The notes beneath the pieces are model-generated. The model was not told the origin of the DNA. It made no database searches and saw only the letters and a list, made by a program, of their open reading frames with translations. From NCBI GenBank assembly GCA_030683705.1, contig JAUXPP010000070.1, forward strand, positions 21,302-85,301: a DNA stretch of 64,000 nt, given 5' to 3'. Positions 33,025 through 43,283 of the stretch are shown piece by piece (within the stretch, counting starts at the first letter, position 1; every line of letters begins with the position of its first letter). The stretch is from Polaromonas sp. (lineage in GTDB: Bacteria > Pseudomonadota > Gammaproteobacteria > Burkholderiales > Burkholderiaceae_C). Position numbers and translations under genes: made by a program.

Positions 33025-33314
33025 GCGGCACCTCCGGCCGACTTCCGCGGTCGGCCGGGACCGCGTTTGACTTCAATGCGCGTTGCTTGTTGATCCGCTG
33101 CTTGAGACGGCGAAATCGTCATGCGTCCACTGATGTTGTCAATGAAATCGCGAACATCATCTGCTCGAAAGCGCCAACGTCCGCCCAGTTTAAAAGCAGG
33201 CGGTAGCTGAAGCTTTATTTGACCGTTTAAGGCGCGGTTGACTGTGTGTGGATGAAGCGCGAGTTGTTCAGCGACTTCGTCAACTTTGAGAAGCATAGAC
33301 ATAGATATGTGCAT
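33021..33314 (-). CDS. AlpA/excisionase-like helix-turn-helix protein
   Basis: Seen: 97 residues. MLLKVDEVAEQLALHPHTVNRALNGQIKLQLPPAFKLGGRWRFRADDVRDFID is a MerR/Xis-like helix-turn-helix with wing, followed by a basic tail (KRGPGRPRKS) like an AT-hook. Starts at 33314, 33302 or 33296 are all possible. Known: such proteins act as recombination directionality factors or integrase activators. A 6-bp palindrome immediately upstream suggests autoregulation. First gene of a three-gene ATGA-linked operon. Confidence 0.75.
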   Translation of the reverse strand: MHISMSMLLKVDEVAEQLALHPHTVNRALNGQIKLQLPPAFKLGGRWRFRADDVRDFIDNISGRMTISPSQAADQQATRIEVKRGPGRPRKSAGGAA

Positions 33315-33673
33315 CCCATTGCGTTAGCAATGAATGAATGCACTACGCCTATAGCTGAGTGATGGGACTTAGCGTGGACATACGTCCAGGTGCCCGTCAG
33401 CCTTGCGTTTCAGCCCACGATTTACATCGCTTAAAACCCGGATGACTAGATCCACGTCATGCAGTCGTGGTCCGTTGCGTTCCTTGGCATGGCCGACCTC
33501 CAAATTACTTTGAAGGCGCGCTGGAATTATGCGCATACCGCGTTGTCCTCGTCAATAAATATCGCGCCAAGCTCATAAATGTCGCGTATTGTGCTGTCGA
33601 GCCTAGAATGAATTACCCGAGCAACGCCTGCTACCGTCTGCTTATCCGAGCCTGGATCTAACTCATCCAAAAT
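33315..33673. other. 359-bp gap between the Xis-like gene and the ATPase gene
   Basis: Contains the operator-like palindrome at 33317-33332 and promoters for both flanking genes. From 33527 to ~33680 the minus strand reads ILDELDPGSDKQTVAGVARV... with protein-like composition but no start codon of its own. It is possibly the 3' remnant of a lost gene. Confidence 0.5.
33317..33332. promoter_or_regulatory. Operator-like palindrome at the Xis-like gene
   Basis: CATTGC-GTTA-GCAATG, perfect 6-bp arms two bases upstream of the ATG at 33314. A likely binding site for an element-encoded regulator. Confidence 0.5.
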
Positions 33674-35107
33674 ATGTTTCCAACTCCAATTGAGCGATTC
33701 GAATTCGGTGAACGGCTTAACACCCTGCTTTCGCCAGCCCGCCCTATTCAGAGCATTGAATATCTTCAGGGGAGAGCAAGGGAGCTGGACAAAATTGAAA
33801 AAAGCCTGTTTGCCCGGGGCCGTCACATCTTCATCTATGGCGATCGCGGGGTCGGGAAATCTTCATTGGCAGCAGCTGCAGCTAACCAATGTCAGAGCGC
33901 AGACTCCTCCTACATTGACGTGTCATGCGGACCCGACTCAACACTAAAGAGCATCGTGGCCAACATCGCTTACCAGGCGATGAATTCAAGTAGGATTCGA
34001 AAAACCAAGCTCACGACCAACGCCGCTATTGAGTACAGGTTCCTGAAACTCGGTGGGTCCAAGGAAGTGACGCACAACGATCTGTACAGCGAGATCCACA
34101 CGCTACTAGATGCGGTAGCAGTTTTGCAGGAAGTTGCCTCTATTCATTCTGAGCGGCCGATTGTGGTTCTGGATGAATTCGATCGACTGGAGAATAAGGC
34201 TGAGGCTCACCTTTTCGCGGATCTCGTCAAGCAGCTCGGCGACAAGAAGGTCAACATAACATTTTTCTTTACAGGCGTTGGCAAGACGCTAGAAGAATTG
34301 CTTGGTGCGCATCCCTCGGCAATTCGGCAATTTGAAACGATAGAGCTGTTGAAGCTCAGTTGGGATGCCCGATGGGATATCGCCAAAAGAGCCGCTAATG
34401 CATTCGGGGTGGAGATAGACGAACAGGTTTGTGTTCGCATCGCTGCGGTCAGCGATGGGTACCCGTACTACGTTCACCTAATCACTGAGAAGCTACTTTG
34501 GCGCGTTTGGGAGGATCCGGCGTTGATCACCGAAATAGGGCGTGAGCACTATCAACTGGCTCTGCGAGATGCGATAGAGAGCATTAACCCGGAACTGAAG
34601 CGCCCATATGGCATGGCCGTGAATCAACGCACAGAAGACTTCGAAAAGGTGCTTTGGGCTACTGCTGACTCTGATTACCTAGATAGGAGCCTGAAGCAAA
34701 TGTATTCTTCATACGAATACATCATTAGTCAGCAACGCTCCGGCAATCGAGTGGCAATAACTTACGAGGCATTCACTGCGATAGTGAGGCGGCTAAAGAG
34801 TCCGAACTGCGGATCGGTTTTGATCACGACGCTTTATAACCAGGCTAGTAAAAAGGGCTGGGTCTCCTACAGAGAACCTTTGCTTCGTGGCTTCGTGAGA
34901 ATGCAGGCTGAAGCTCACGGTCTTGAGCTGCTTGGTGAACGCCCTGAAGCGCCTCGACAAGTAATGCACGCCCCCTCCAGCGCAATGCGTGGCTATCGGG
35001 CCTCGGCGGTCCCCAAGGGAGTTCATTTCGGTCGTAAGCGAGAGATAGGCGATGAAGATGACCCGGTTTTGGAAAACGAACCGGAAGCGCCTCCGCCTAA
35101 ACCGTAA
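33674..35107 (+). CDS. P-loop AAA/STAND-like ATPase
   Basis: Seen: 477 residues; Walker A GDRGVGKS (56-63), Walker B PIVVLDEFD (162-170), sensor-like ITFFFTGVGKTLEELLG, and a C-terminal winged-helix-like region (EAFTAIVRRLKS...WVSYREPLLRGFVRMQ). The tail is acidic. Known: this Orc/STAND-like class includes many defence and element-maintenance ATPases that act alone or with a nuclease. No partner is adjacent. AT-richer than the flank and the last gene before attR. Inference: accessory, perhaps defence. Confidence 0.78.
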   Translation: MFPTPIERFEFGERLNTLLSPARPIQSIEYLQGRARELDKIEKSLFARGRHIFIYGDRGVGKSSLAAAAANQCQSADSSYIDVSCGPDSTLKSIVANIAYQAMNSSRIRKTKLTTNAAIEYRFLKLGGSKEVTHNDLYSEIHTLLDAVAVLQEVASIHSERPIVVLDEFDRLENKAEAHLFADLVKQLGDKKVNITFFFTGVGKTLEELLGAHPSAIRQFETIELLKLSWDARWDIAKRAANAFGVEIDEQVCVRIAAVSDGYPYYVHLITEKLLWRVWEDPALITEIGREHYQLALRDAIESINPELKRPYGMAVNQRTEDFEKVLWATADSDYLDRSLKQMYSSYEYIISQQRSGNRVAITYEAFTAIVRRLKSPNCGSVLITTLYNQASKKGWVSYREPLLRGFVRMQAEAHGLELLGERPEAPRQVMHAPSSAMRGYRASAVPKGVHFGRKREIGDEDDPVLENEPEAPPPKP

Positions 35108-35124
35108 TGCAACTGGGCCGATAT

Positions 35125-35185
35125 GGGGACGGTAGTGCCGTCATGTTTCGTCATGCTTCGTCATGTCTGGGGACGTTTTGGGGAC
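35125..35185. promoter_or_regulatory. Right-end recombination arm: direct repeats near attR
   Basis: GGGGACGGTA (35125-35134), three tandem copies of CGTCATG in a 10-bp period (35140-35166), then GGGGACGTTTTGGGGAC (35169-35185), identical to 15527-15543 at the left end. The layout fits integrase/Xis binding. Confidence 0.55.
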
Positions 35186-35204
35186 ACCCAGACCTAAAAG
35201 CGGA

Positions 35205-35236
35205 CAAAAAAAAGCCCCGCAAATTAGCAGGGCTTA
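35205..35236 (-). terminator. Element-supplied terminator downstream of tRNA-Asp
   Basis: On the minus strand AGCCC-TGCTAATTTGCG-GGGCT followed by T8. It lies inside the element, about 30 bp past the tRNA-Asp 3' end. It replaces the original chromosomal terminator now at 15361. Confidence 0.75.
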
Positions 35237-35266
35237 ATTCTAAGTCATTGATTTAAATGACAAATT

Positions 35267-35313
35267 TGGCGGAGTGGACGGGACTCGAACCCGCGACCCC
35301 CGGCGTGACAGGC
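35267..35313. repeat. attR: 47-bp direct repeat within tRNA-Asp
   Basis: Identical to 15406-15452. Chromosomal tRNA sequence (anticodon loop and 5' half) continues to 35343. Confidence 0.93.
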
Positions 35314-35343
35314 CGGTATTCTAACCAACTGAACTACCACTCC
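35267..35343 (-). tRNA. tRNA-Asp (GTC)
   Basis: A full cloverleaf reads on the minus strand from GGAGTGGTAGTTCAG to the encoded CCA, with CCTGTCACGCC as the anticodon arm (GTC). The 3' 47 bases are contributed by the element as attR. The gene is intact, as expected for tRNA integration. Confidence 0.95.
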
Positions 35344-35440
35344 TGGTAGTGACAACTTTCGCTCTTGCGAGCCAAGTCGCCTGCTTGCGCGGGCTTGTTG
35401 TCAACTTGCGCCTTGGGCCTCACATCGCTGTGAAGAATTC

Positions 35441-35516
35441 TGGCGACCCCACGGGGATTCGAACCCCGGTACCTACCGTGAAAGGGTAGTGTCCTAGGCC
35501 TCTAGACGATGGGGTC
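35441..35516 (-). tRNA. tRNA-Glu (TTC)
   Basis: The minus strand reads GACCCCATCGTCTAGAGG... with anticodon arm CCCTTTCACGG (TTC), T-arm GGTTCGAATCC and encoded CCA. It lies between tRNA-Ala and tRNA-Asp, downstream of gltX, whose enzyme charges it. Confidence 0.95.
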
Positions 35517-35599
35517 TTAACCTTGGAACTTCCGGCGGCAGGTTTTTGTCTTGCAACAAGGACCTGCCGAAAAAATCTGAAAACTTATCGACTGTTGAA

Positions 35600-35675
<76 letters not shown>

Positions 35676-35731
35676 GTATCAACCGAGCAGGTTTCCCTGC
35701 AATCGTCGAGCCTTGAATTATAGCCCGAATT

Positions 35732-37135
35732 TCAGGCGGTTTTCAATCGCCCCAAACGCGAAATCACATTGCTGCGGTCCATCAGCGACAAAAGTGCATC
35801 CAGCGACGGGGTTTGCGGGCGCCCAGCCACCAGCACACGCACCGGCATCGCCAGTTGCGGCATCTTCAGGCCGGTCTCGCCCAGCACCTGCTTGATGACC
35901 GCGGCAATCGCCGGCTTGCTCCACTCGGCCTCACCCAGCAACTCGGCGAGTCGGGCCACCGCAGGGTGGACCTCGGCAGGCACATGGGCCTGGATCTCTT
36001 CCGCGCTGACCGGTGTTTCGCTGACCAGCACGTCCATCCACTCGGCCAGCTCCACCAGTGTGCTGCAGCGGTCTTTCAGCAGCGCACAGGCGGCGACGCG
36101 GCGCGGCGCATCGAAGGCGGACAGCGCGTGGGCGTCCAGGAAGGGCAGCACCAGCTCTGCCAGCGTGACCTCGGGCGTGGCCTTGATGTGCTGGGCGTTG
36201 ACCCAGCGCAGCTTGGCCTCGTCGAACTGCGCGGCGCTTTTGCCAAGGTGGTCGAGGTTGAACCACCCGATGAATTGTTCGCGGCTGAAAATTTCGTCGT
36301 CGCCGTGGCTCCAGCCCAGGCGCGCCAGGTAGTTGACCATGGCGTCGGGCAGGTAGCCTTCTTTCGCATACTGGGTGACGGCCTTGGCGCCGTTGCGCTT
36401 GCTCATCTTCTCGCCCTGCTCGTTGAGCACGGTCGGCAGGTGCGCATACACCGGCACGTCCTGGCCCAACGCGCGGAAGATGTTGATCTGGCGCGGTGTG
36501 TTGTTGACATGGTCGTCGCCGCGGATCACATGCGTGATGCCCATGTCCATGTCGTCGACCACCACGCAGAAGTTGTAGGTCGGCGTACCGTCGGGCCGCG
36601 CGATCACCAGGTCGTCGAGCTCGTCGTTGCTGATCTCGATGCGGCCCTTGACCTTGTCGTCCCAGACCACGGCGCCGCCCTGCGGGTTTTTGAAACGCAG
36701 CACCGGCAACACGCCTTCGGGCACGGGCGGCAGTATCTTGCCGGGCTCGGGCCGCCAGGTGCCGTCGTAACGCGGCTTTTGCTTGTCGGCCATCTGCTGC
36801 TCGCGCAGGGCATCGAGCTCGGCCACGCTCATGTAGCAGGGATAGACCAGGCCGTCGGCCACCATCTGCGCCAGCACCGCCTTGTAGCGGTCCATGCGCT
36901 GCATCTGGTAGACCGGGCCTTCGTCGTAGTCCAGGCCCAGCCAGCGCATGCCTTCGATGATCACATCGACGGCTTCCTGCGAGGAGCGCTCAAGGTCGGT
37001 GTCCTCGATGCGCAGGATGAAGTCACCACCGGTGGAGCGCGCAAACGCCCACGGATACAGCGCCGAGCGGATGTTGCCGAGGTGGATGAAGCCGGTGGGG
37101 GAAGGCGCGAAACGGGTACGTGTCTTGAGGGTCAT
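35732..37135 (-). CDS. gltX: Glutamyl-tRNA synthetase
   Basis: Charges tRNA-Glu. Seen: 467 residues with class I signatures: [20 protein letters not shown] (HIGH-type motif), [19 protein letters not shown] and the KMSKRNGA loop (KMSKS-type). The length matches bacterial GluRS. The tRNA-Ala/Glu/Asp genes follow 57 bp downstream on the same strand. Its ATG overlaps the metZ stop (ATGA). Confidence 0.96.
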   Translation of the reverse strand: MTLKTRTRFAPSPTGFIHLGNIRSALYPWAFARSTGGDFILRIEDTDLERSSQEAVDVIIEGMRWLGLDYDEGPVYQMQRMDRYKAVLAQMVADGLVYPCYMSVAELDALREQQMADKQKPRYDGTWRPEPGKILPPVPEGVLPVLRFKNPQGGAVVWDDKVKGRIEISNDELDDLVIARPDGTPTYNFCVVVDDMDMGITHVIRGDDHVNNTPRQINIFRALGQDVPVYAHLPTVLNEQGEKMSKRNGAKAVTQYAKEGYLPDAMVNYLARLGWSHGDDEIFSREQFIGWFNLDHLGKSAAQFDEAKLRWVNAQHIKATPEVTLAELVLPFLDAHALSAFDAPRRVAACALLKDRCSTLVELAEWMDVLVSETPVSAEEIQAHVPAEVHPAVARLAELLGEAEWSKPAIAAVIKQVLGETGLKMPQLAMPVRVLVAGRPQTPSLDALLSLMDRSNVISRLGRLKTA

Positions 37136-38346
37136 GCCAGGGTACTCAGGCCGCGCGAGAGGTCGGCCTTGATGTCGTCGATGTGGTCCAGCCCGACCGC
37201 CAGCCGGATCAGGCCCTGGCTGATGCCGGCGGCCTGGCGCTGCTCTTCGGTCAGGCGCCCATGCGAGGTGGTGCCGGGGTGGCTGATGATGGTTTTGGTG
37301 TCGCCCAGGTTGGTGGCGATGCTGACGACCTGCGTGCTGTCGATCACATGGAAGGCGTTCTTGCGTGCGGCCTGCACGTCGTCGCCGCGCAAGTCGAAAG
37401 ACAAGACCGCGCCGCCCAGGCCGGACTGCTGGCGCATCGCCAGCTCATGCTGCGGGTGCGATGCCAGGCCGGGGTAATAAACGCGCGCCACCTGCGGCTG
37501 CTGCTCCAGCCACTTCGCCACGGCCAGCGCATTGGCCGACTGCGCCTGCATGCGTATGCCCAGGGTCTCCAGGCCCTTGAGCACCACCCAGGCGTTAAAC
37601 GGCGCGAGCGTCATGCCGGCGGTGCGCACCACCGGGCCGAAGACATCGACGATGAGCTTTTTGGGGCCGCACAACGCGCCAGCCATCACCCTGCCCTGGC
37701 CGTCCAGGTATTTGGTGCCCGAATGCATGACCAGGTCGGCGCCGAACTCGGTGGGCCGCTGCAGCGCCGGCGAACAGAAACAGTTGTCCACGGCGAGCAG
37801 CGCACCCACACTGTGCGCCAGGTCCGCCAGCGCGGCGATGTCACAGACCTCGGTCAGCGGATTGGTCGGCGTCTCGGCAAACAGCAGCTTGGTGGTCGGC
37901 CGGAGTGCGGCCTTCCATTCGGCCACGTCGGTCTGCGACACAAAGCTGGTTTCGACGCCGAACTTGCCGAACTCGCGGCCGATCAGCGCAATCGTCGAGC
38001 CGAACATGGATCGCGAGCAAATCACGTGGTCGCCGGCCTTGAGCAGGCCCATACACATCATCAGGATCGCGCCCATGCCGGTGGAAGCACCTATCGCGGC
38101 CTCGGTGCCTTCCATCGCGGCCAGGCGGCGCTCGAAACTCGTGACCGTGGGGTTGGAGGTGCGGCCATAGGTGTAGCCCTCTTCGGTGCCGGCAAAACGC
38201 CGCGCCGAGGTCTCGGCATCGGGCTGCACAAAACCGCTGCTCAGGTACAAGGCCTCGGAGTTTTCGCCATGCTGGCTGCGCTCCTGCGCCACGCGCACGG
38301 CCAGCGTGTCACGGTGCAAATGATCGGGAAGTTTTCGCTCGTTCAC
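37132..38346 (-). CDS. metZ: O-succinylhomoserine sulfhydrylase
   Basis: PLP enzyme that makes homocysteine from O-succinylhomoserine and sulfide. Seen: 404 residues of the Cys/Met-metabolism fold: [46 protein letters not shown] and the PLP lysine in [12 protein letters not shown]. MetZ is preferred over MetB because the purF-metZ pairing is common in proteobacteria, but the sequence alone does not exclude MetB. It starts two bases after purF. Confidence 0.87.
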   Translation of the reverse strand: MNERKLPDHLHRDTLAVRVAQERSQHGENSEALYLSSGFVQPDAETSARRFAGTEEGYTYGRTSNPTVTSFERRLAAMEGTEAAIGASTGMGAILMMCMGLLKAGDHVICSRSMFGSTIALIGREFGKFGVETSFVSQTDVAEWKAALRPTTKLLFAETPTNPLTEVCDIAALADLAHSVGALLAVDNCFCSPALQRPTEFGADLVMHSGTKYLDGQGRVMAGALCGPKKLIVDVFGPVVRTAGMTLAPFNAWVVLKGLETLGIRMQAQSANALAVAKWLEQQPQVARVYYPGLASHPQHELAMRQQSGLGGAVLSFDLRGDDVQAARKNAFHVIDSTQVVSIATNLGDTKTIISHPGTTSHGRLTEEQRQAAGISQGLIRLAVGLDHIDDIKADLSRGLSTLA

Positions 38347-38348
38347 GC

Positions 38349-39866
<1,518 letters not shown>

Positions 39867-39893
39867 AGAGTTCCATTCATAAAATCGATCCAC

Positions 39894-39998
39894 ACAAAGT
39901 GCGCCGCGCAGGGCCGCCCCAAGCAAGCGCAGCCCCAATACCCGGCGCCAGGGGCAGCGCACCGCCGAAGGCTCACGAAGTGACAAGCGTGGGGGCCT
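39894..39998. repeat. Dispersed repeat B, intergenic copy between cvpA and purF
   Basis: In inverse orientation to the copy in the alkA gene. On the minus strand it runs GGCCCCCACGCTTGTCACTT... to GGGCTGCGCTTGCTTGGGGC and GGCCCTGCGCGGCGC. It fills almost the whole cvpA-purF gap. Confidence 0.75.
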
Positions 39999-39999
39999 G

Positions 40000-40485
40000 T
40001 CAATCGAGATACTTGCCGAACTGCTCCGGCAGCACCGGCTTCAAACCCTTGAGCGCCGCGCTCATCACCTCGGCGCCGCGCGACTCCTGCCACCAGACGG
40101 CGTCTTTGAAGGCCGTCATGTTGATCACCACCGTCACCGCCAGCAGCAGTATCACGCCGCGCACCAGGCCGAAGGCCGCGCCCAGTGTGCGGTCCACCGG
40201 CCTGAGGCCGATGGCCTCGACCAGCTTCTTGATCAGCACCGCCAGCAGCCCCGCCGCAAAGACCGACAGGATAAAAATCAGCACAAACGCCGCGGCATAA
40301 CGCACCGGCTCCGATGCGCTCTGCAGGGGCAGCATCAGCGCCACGTCCGGCGCCAACCACTGCGCCAGGTAAAACGACGCGGCCCAGCCCAGCACCGACA
40401 ACACCTCGTACACCAGGCCGCGCCAGGCGCCGATCAGCAGCGACAGCGCCAGCACGCCCAGAAAAGCCAGATCGACAACCGCCAC
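40000..40485 (-). CDS. cvpA: CvpA family membrane protein
   Basis: Seen: 161 residues with four hydrophobic helices (VVDLAFLGVLALSLLIGAWRGLVYEVLSVLGW...). The family motif PVDRTLGAAFGLVRGVILLLAV lies near residue 110. Known: CvpA is linked to colicin V export and envelope stress, and is commonly encoded upstream of purF, as here. Confidence 0.9.
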   Translation of the reverse strand: MAVVDLAFLGVLALSLLIGAWRGLVYEVLSVLGWAASFYLAQWLAPDVALMLPLQSASEPVRYAAAFVLIFILSVFAAGLLAVLIKKLVEAIGLRPVDRTLGAAFGLVRGVILLLAVTVVINMTAFKDAVWWQESRGAEVMSAALKGLKPVLPEQFGKYLD

Positions 40486-40501
40486 GCCGCGCCACTGCCT
40501 T

Positions 40502-41260
40502 TTACAAGGTCAGGATGGCCGCAGGCAAATCAAGCCCCTTGATCTTGCTGGCCGCCTTGTCTGCGTCGGCCTTGGTGGCAAACGGCCCGACGCGGACGCG
40601 TATACGTTTGCCGTCCTTGGTGTCCGCCACCTGGGTGTAGGTTTTCAGCCCGGCCCGCTCGAGCTTCTGGCGCACTTCTCGCGCCTTGGCTTCATCGGCA
40701 AACGCGCCCACCTGCACCACCAGCCGGCCTTCCACATCAGTGCTGGCCACCTTGGCGGGGGCCGTCGCCACCGGCTTGCCTTCGAGCAGGGCCTTGGCGC
40801 GCGCCGCCTCGTCACTCGACGCGGGCGCTTTGGCGACCACCTTGGGCTCTGGCTTCACTTCAGTTTTGATAGCAGATGGCGCAGGTGTGGCGGGCGCTGC
40901 AGGCTTGTCGGCAATGATTTCTTCACGCGGCGTCAGGCTGGAAGGCGCGGCCACCTTGTCGACTGCTGCGGCGGCCGGTGCGCTGGCAGCCACTTTGGGC
41001 GCGGTGGCTGTTGCAGGCGCCGGCATCACCAGCGGTTTCACGGTGTTTTTGCCGGGAATTTCAATCGGGATGTCCACTGCGACGGGGCGCGGCTGGGTGT
41101 CGAACAGCAGCGGAAAACCGATCACGCCGATCAGCACCAGCACCACGGCGCCGATCAGCCGGTGTTTGGCGCGCTTGCGCATGGCTTCCACACTCTCGGC
41201 AGGGCCGGCCGCCCCGGCAGCGGTGGTGGAGGAGCCCCGGCGAAAGTTGAAAAACGGCAT
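40502..41260 (-). CDS. SPOR-domain cell-division protein (DedD-like)
   Basis: Seen: 252 residues; cytosolic N-terminus, one transmembrane helix (HRLIGAVVLVLIGVIGFPLLF), an Ala/Pro/Lys-rich periplasmic linker, and a C-terminal SPOR domain (GRLVVQVGAFADEAKAREVRQKLERAGLKTYTQ). Known: SPOR domains bind denuded septal peptidoglycan. The linker includes residues encoded by a family A repeat-like sequence (SAIKTEVKPEP). Between folC and cvpA. Confidence 0.88.
   Translation of the reverse strand: MPFFNFRRGSSTTAAGAAGPAESVEAMRKRAKHRLIGAVVLVLIGVIGFPLLFDTQPRPVAVDIPIEIPGKNTVKPLVMPAPATATAPKVAASAPAAAAVDKVAAPSSLTPREEIIADKPAAPATPAPSAIKTEVKPEPKVVAKAPASSDEAARAKALLEGKPVATAPAKVASTDVEGRLVVQVGAFADEAKAREVRQKLERAGLKTYTQVADTKDGKRIRVRVGPFATKADADKAASKIKGLDLPAAILTL
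40856..40903. repeat. Dispersed short repeat A, degenerate copy in the SPOR gene
   Basis: CACTTCAGTTTTGATAGCAG then ATGGCGCAGGTGTGGCGGGC. It keeps the GATAGC core and the GCGC arm. It encodes part of the disordered linker. Confidence 0.45.
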
Positions 41261-41277
41261 GGTGGTGGCGGTGTCCG

Positions 41278-42600
41278 TTAGAGGGATGAGGGAGCGGGAC
41301 GCCCTGGCATGGCGTGCGGGGCGAAAAGACGGGGCAGGCCCTCTTTCAACACAGCCCCCACCGTGTAGAACGATCCGAACACCACAATTCTATCAGCGGG
41401 GTCTGCGGCAGCCACGGCCGCCTGCAGGGCCTGCACCGGGCTGGCGAAGACCTGCCCGGTCACGTCCGGACGCTGCTTGCCGGCCTGCCAGCGCGCCATC
41501 AAACCGGCGCCGCTGGCCGCGCGCGGGGTCGGCAAATCGGTGAAGTACCAGCGGTCCACCATGGGACCGACGCGCTGCAGCATGGCCGCCAGATCCTTGT
41601 CGGCCATGGCGCCGAACACCGCATGGGTGCAGGGGTAAAAACCCATGGCGTCGAGGTTTTCGGCCAGCGCCGCCACCGAATGCGGGTTGTGCGCGACGTC
41701 CAGCACCAGCGTCGGCTGGCCGGAGATGATCTGGAAGCGCCCCGGCAACTCGACCATGGCCAGACCGTTGCGCACCGCCTGCGCCGTCACCGGCAGCCGG
41801 TCGCGCAAAGCCGTCAGCGCCGCCAGCACGCCCGAGGCGTTGACCAGCTGGTTGGCGCCGCGCAGCGCCGGGTAAGCCAGCCCTGCGTATCGGCGACCGC
41901 GGCCCGCCCAGGCCCATTGCAGCTTGTCGCCGGAAAAGTTGAAGTCGCGGCCCAGGCGCCACAGGTCAGCGCCCACTTCGGCCGCATGATCCAGCACGCT
42001 TTGCGGCGGCACCGGGTCGCCCACCACCACCGGTTTTCCGGGACGCATGATGCCGGCCTTCTCGAAACCGATGGCTTCGCGGTCGGCGCCCAATAACTCG
42101 GTGTGATCGATGTCGATGCTGGTGATCAGCGCGCAGTCGGCGTCGATGATGTTGACGGAGTCCAGCCGGCCGCCGACGCCGACCTCGAGAATCACCACGT
42201 CCAGCTTGGCCTCGGCCAGCAGGCTGAAAATCGCCAGCATGGTGAACTCGAAGTAAGTCAGCGAGGTGTCGCCGCGCGATGCCTCGACACGCTCGAAATG
42301 CGGCAGCAGCGCCGCGCCCTGCACCATCTCGCCGCGCATCCGGCAGCGTTCCTCGAAGTGCACCAGGTGCGGCGAGGTGTAGACCCCGGTGCGGTAGCCG
42401 GCCTGGCCCAGGATGGCTTCCAGCATCGCGCAGCTCGAACCCTTGCCGTTGGTGCCGGCGACGGTGATCACCGGGCAGTCAAAGGCCAGGTTCATGGTGC
42501 GGGCCACGCTGCGGACCCGGTCCAGGCCGAGCGCAATCGCGGTGGGGTGCAGGCGTTCGCAGTAGGCGAGCCAGTCGTCCAGGGTGTTCAGCTTGTCCAT
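41278..42600 (-). CDS. folC: Bifunctional folylpolyglutamate/dihydrofolate synthase
   Basis: Adds glutamate to dihydropteroate and folates. Seen: 440 residues with the P-loop VAGTNGKGSSCAMLEAIL, YTSPHLVHFEERCRM, the Mur-ligase-like EVGVGGRLDSVNIID, and DVAHNPHSVAAL in the C-terminal domain. ATG 42600 gives MDKLNTLDDWLAYCERLHP, the usual start; a longer frame runs into a dispersed repeat and is rejected. First gene of the minus-strand run to gltX. Confidence 0.95.
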   Translation of the reverse strand: MDKLNTLDDWLAYCERLHPTAIALGLDRVRSVARTMNLAFDCPVITVAGTNGKGSSCAMLEAILGQAGYRTGVYTSPHLVHFEERCRMRGEMVQGAALLPHFERVEASRGDTSLTYFEFTMLAIFSLLAEAKLDVVILEVGVGGRLDSVNIIDADCALITSIDIDHTELLGADREAIGFEKAGIMRPGKPVVVGDPVPPQSVLDHAAEVGADLWRLGRDFNFSGDKLQWAWAGRGRRYAGLAYPALRGANQLVNASGVLAALTALRDRLPVTAQAVRNGLAMVELPGRFQIISGQPTLVLDVAHNPHSVAALAENLDAMGFYPCTHAVFGAMADKDLAAMLQRVGPMVDRWYFTDLPTPRAASGAGLMARWQAGKQRPDVTGQVFASPVQALQAAVAAADPADRIVVFGSFYTVGAVLKEGLPRLFAPHAMPGRPAPSSL

Positions 42601-42679
42601 AGAGGGCGCTATTGTCGCCGCTGGCGGCTGGCCGCCGGCCAAGGGCTGGCCGGTGACCCGCGTGGCAGGAGGTCCATTC

Positions 42680-42735
42680 GCTATTAAATCCATAGCTGCT
42701 CACGCTTGCTAGTCTTGGGCTGGACGCTGATTTGA
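42680..42735. repeat. Dispersed short repeat A, intergenic copy upstream of folC
   Basis: GCTATTAAATCCATAGCTGC then TCACGCTTGCTAGTCTTGGG and GACGCTGATTTG. It separates the divergent folC and ArsC-like genes. Confidence 0.75.
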
Positions 42736-42761
42736 TCCATGAATCGTGCGAAAATCACGGC

Positions 42762-43109
42762 ATGATCACTGTTTACGGCATCCCCAACTGCGACACCGTC
42801 AAGAAGGCCCGCGCCTGGCTGGCGGACCAGGGCCTGGCCCATGAATTCCACGACTTCAAGAAGCTGGGCGTGCCGGCCCAACGCTTGCCCGCCTGGGAAA
42901 GTGCCGTCGGCTGGCAAAAGCTGCTGAACCGCCAGGGCACGACCTGGCGCAAGCTGGACGCGGCGCTGCAGGCCGGCGCCACCGACGCCGCCGGCGCGCT
43001 TTCGCTGATGCAGGCCCATGCCAGCGTGATCAAGCGCCCGGTGGTCGAGTGGCCCGACGGGCAGGTCAGCGTGGGTTTCGACGCCGCCGCCTGGGCTGCG
43101 CGGCTCTGA
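42762..43109 (+). CDS. ArsC/Spx-family reductase-like protein (YffB type)
   Basis: Seen: 115 residues with the thioredoxin-like ArsC fold: MITVYGIPNCDTVKKARAWL (single Cys10 followed by a DTVKKA helix), FHDFKKLGV and the C-terminal SVIKRPVVEW. Known: YffB-type members reduce small substrates with glutathione; arsenate activity is not certain. There are no arsenic-resistance neighbours. Start 42762 begins the first beta strand. Confidence 0.87.
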   Translation: MITVYGIPNCDTVKKARAWLADQGLAHEFHDFKKLGVPAQRLPAWESAVGWQKLLNRQGTTWRKLDAALQAGATDAAGALSLMQAHASVIKRPVVEWPDGQVSVGFDAAAWAARL

Positions 43110-43283
43110 AATAAGCCCGAGGCCGTGCGGTTTTGTAAAGCATGCGGCAGGCAGCTTTACAGTGATTTACCTGAACTTGTGTCCACCAAAAGCGCTCTGA
43201 AACATTAAACTGGGAATCGCTGACCGGCCGCCCCTTCGCGGGACCTCACGGACCTTCCAGCAGGCTCAAAAGGAATGCAAATC

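Larger units (their letters stand above)
15406..35313. mobile_element. Integrative and mobilizable element in tRNA-Asp
   Basis: Bounded by a 47-bp direct repeat of tRNA-Asp, with a tyrosine integrase beside attL and an AlpA/Xis-like regulator near attR. It carries a MOBP relaxase, MobC and an oriT-like inverted repeat. It has no coupling protein, VirB4 ATPase or pilus genes, so transfer must use a helper's apparatus. Cargo: DUF262-FRG pair, Eco29kI-like RM, SRAP-umuDC, HEPN-like gene, DotA/TraY operon and a P-loop ATPase. Parts (15.5-19.4, 33.3-35.1 kb) are visibly AT-richer than the flanks, and no clear copy of either dispersed chromosomal repeat lies inside. Confidence 0.92.
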
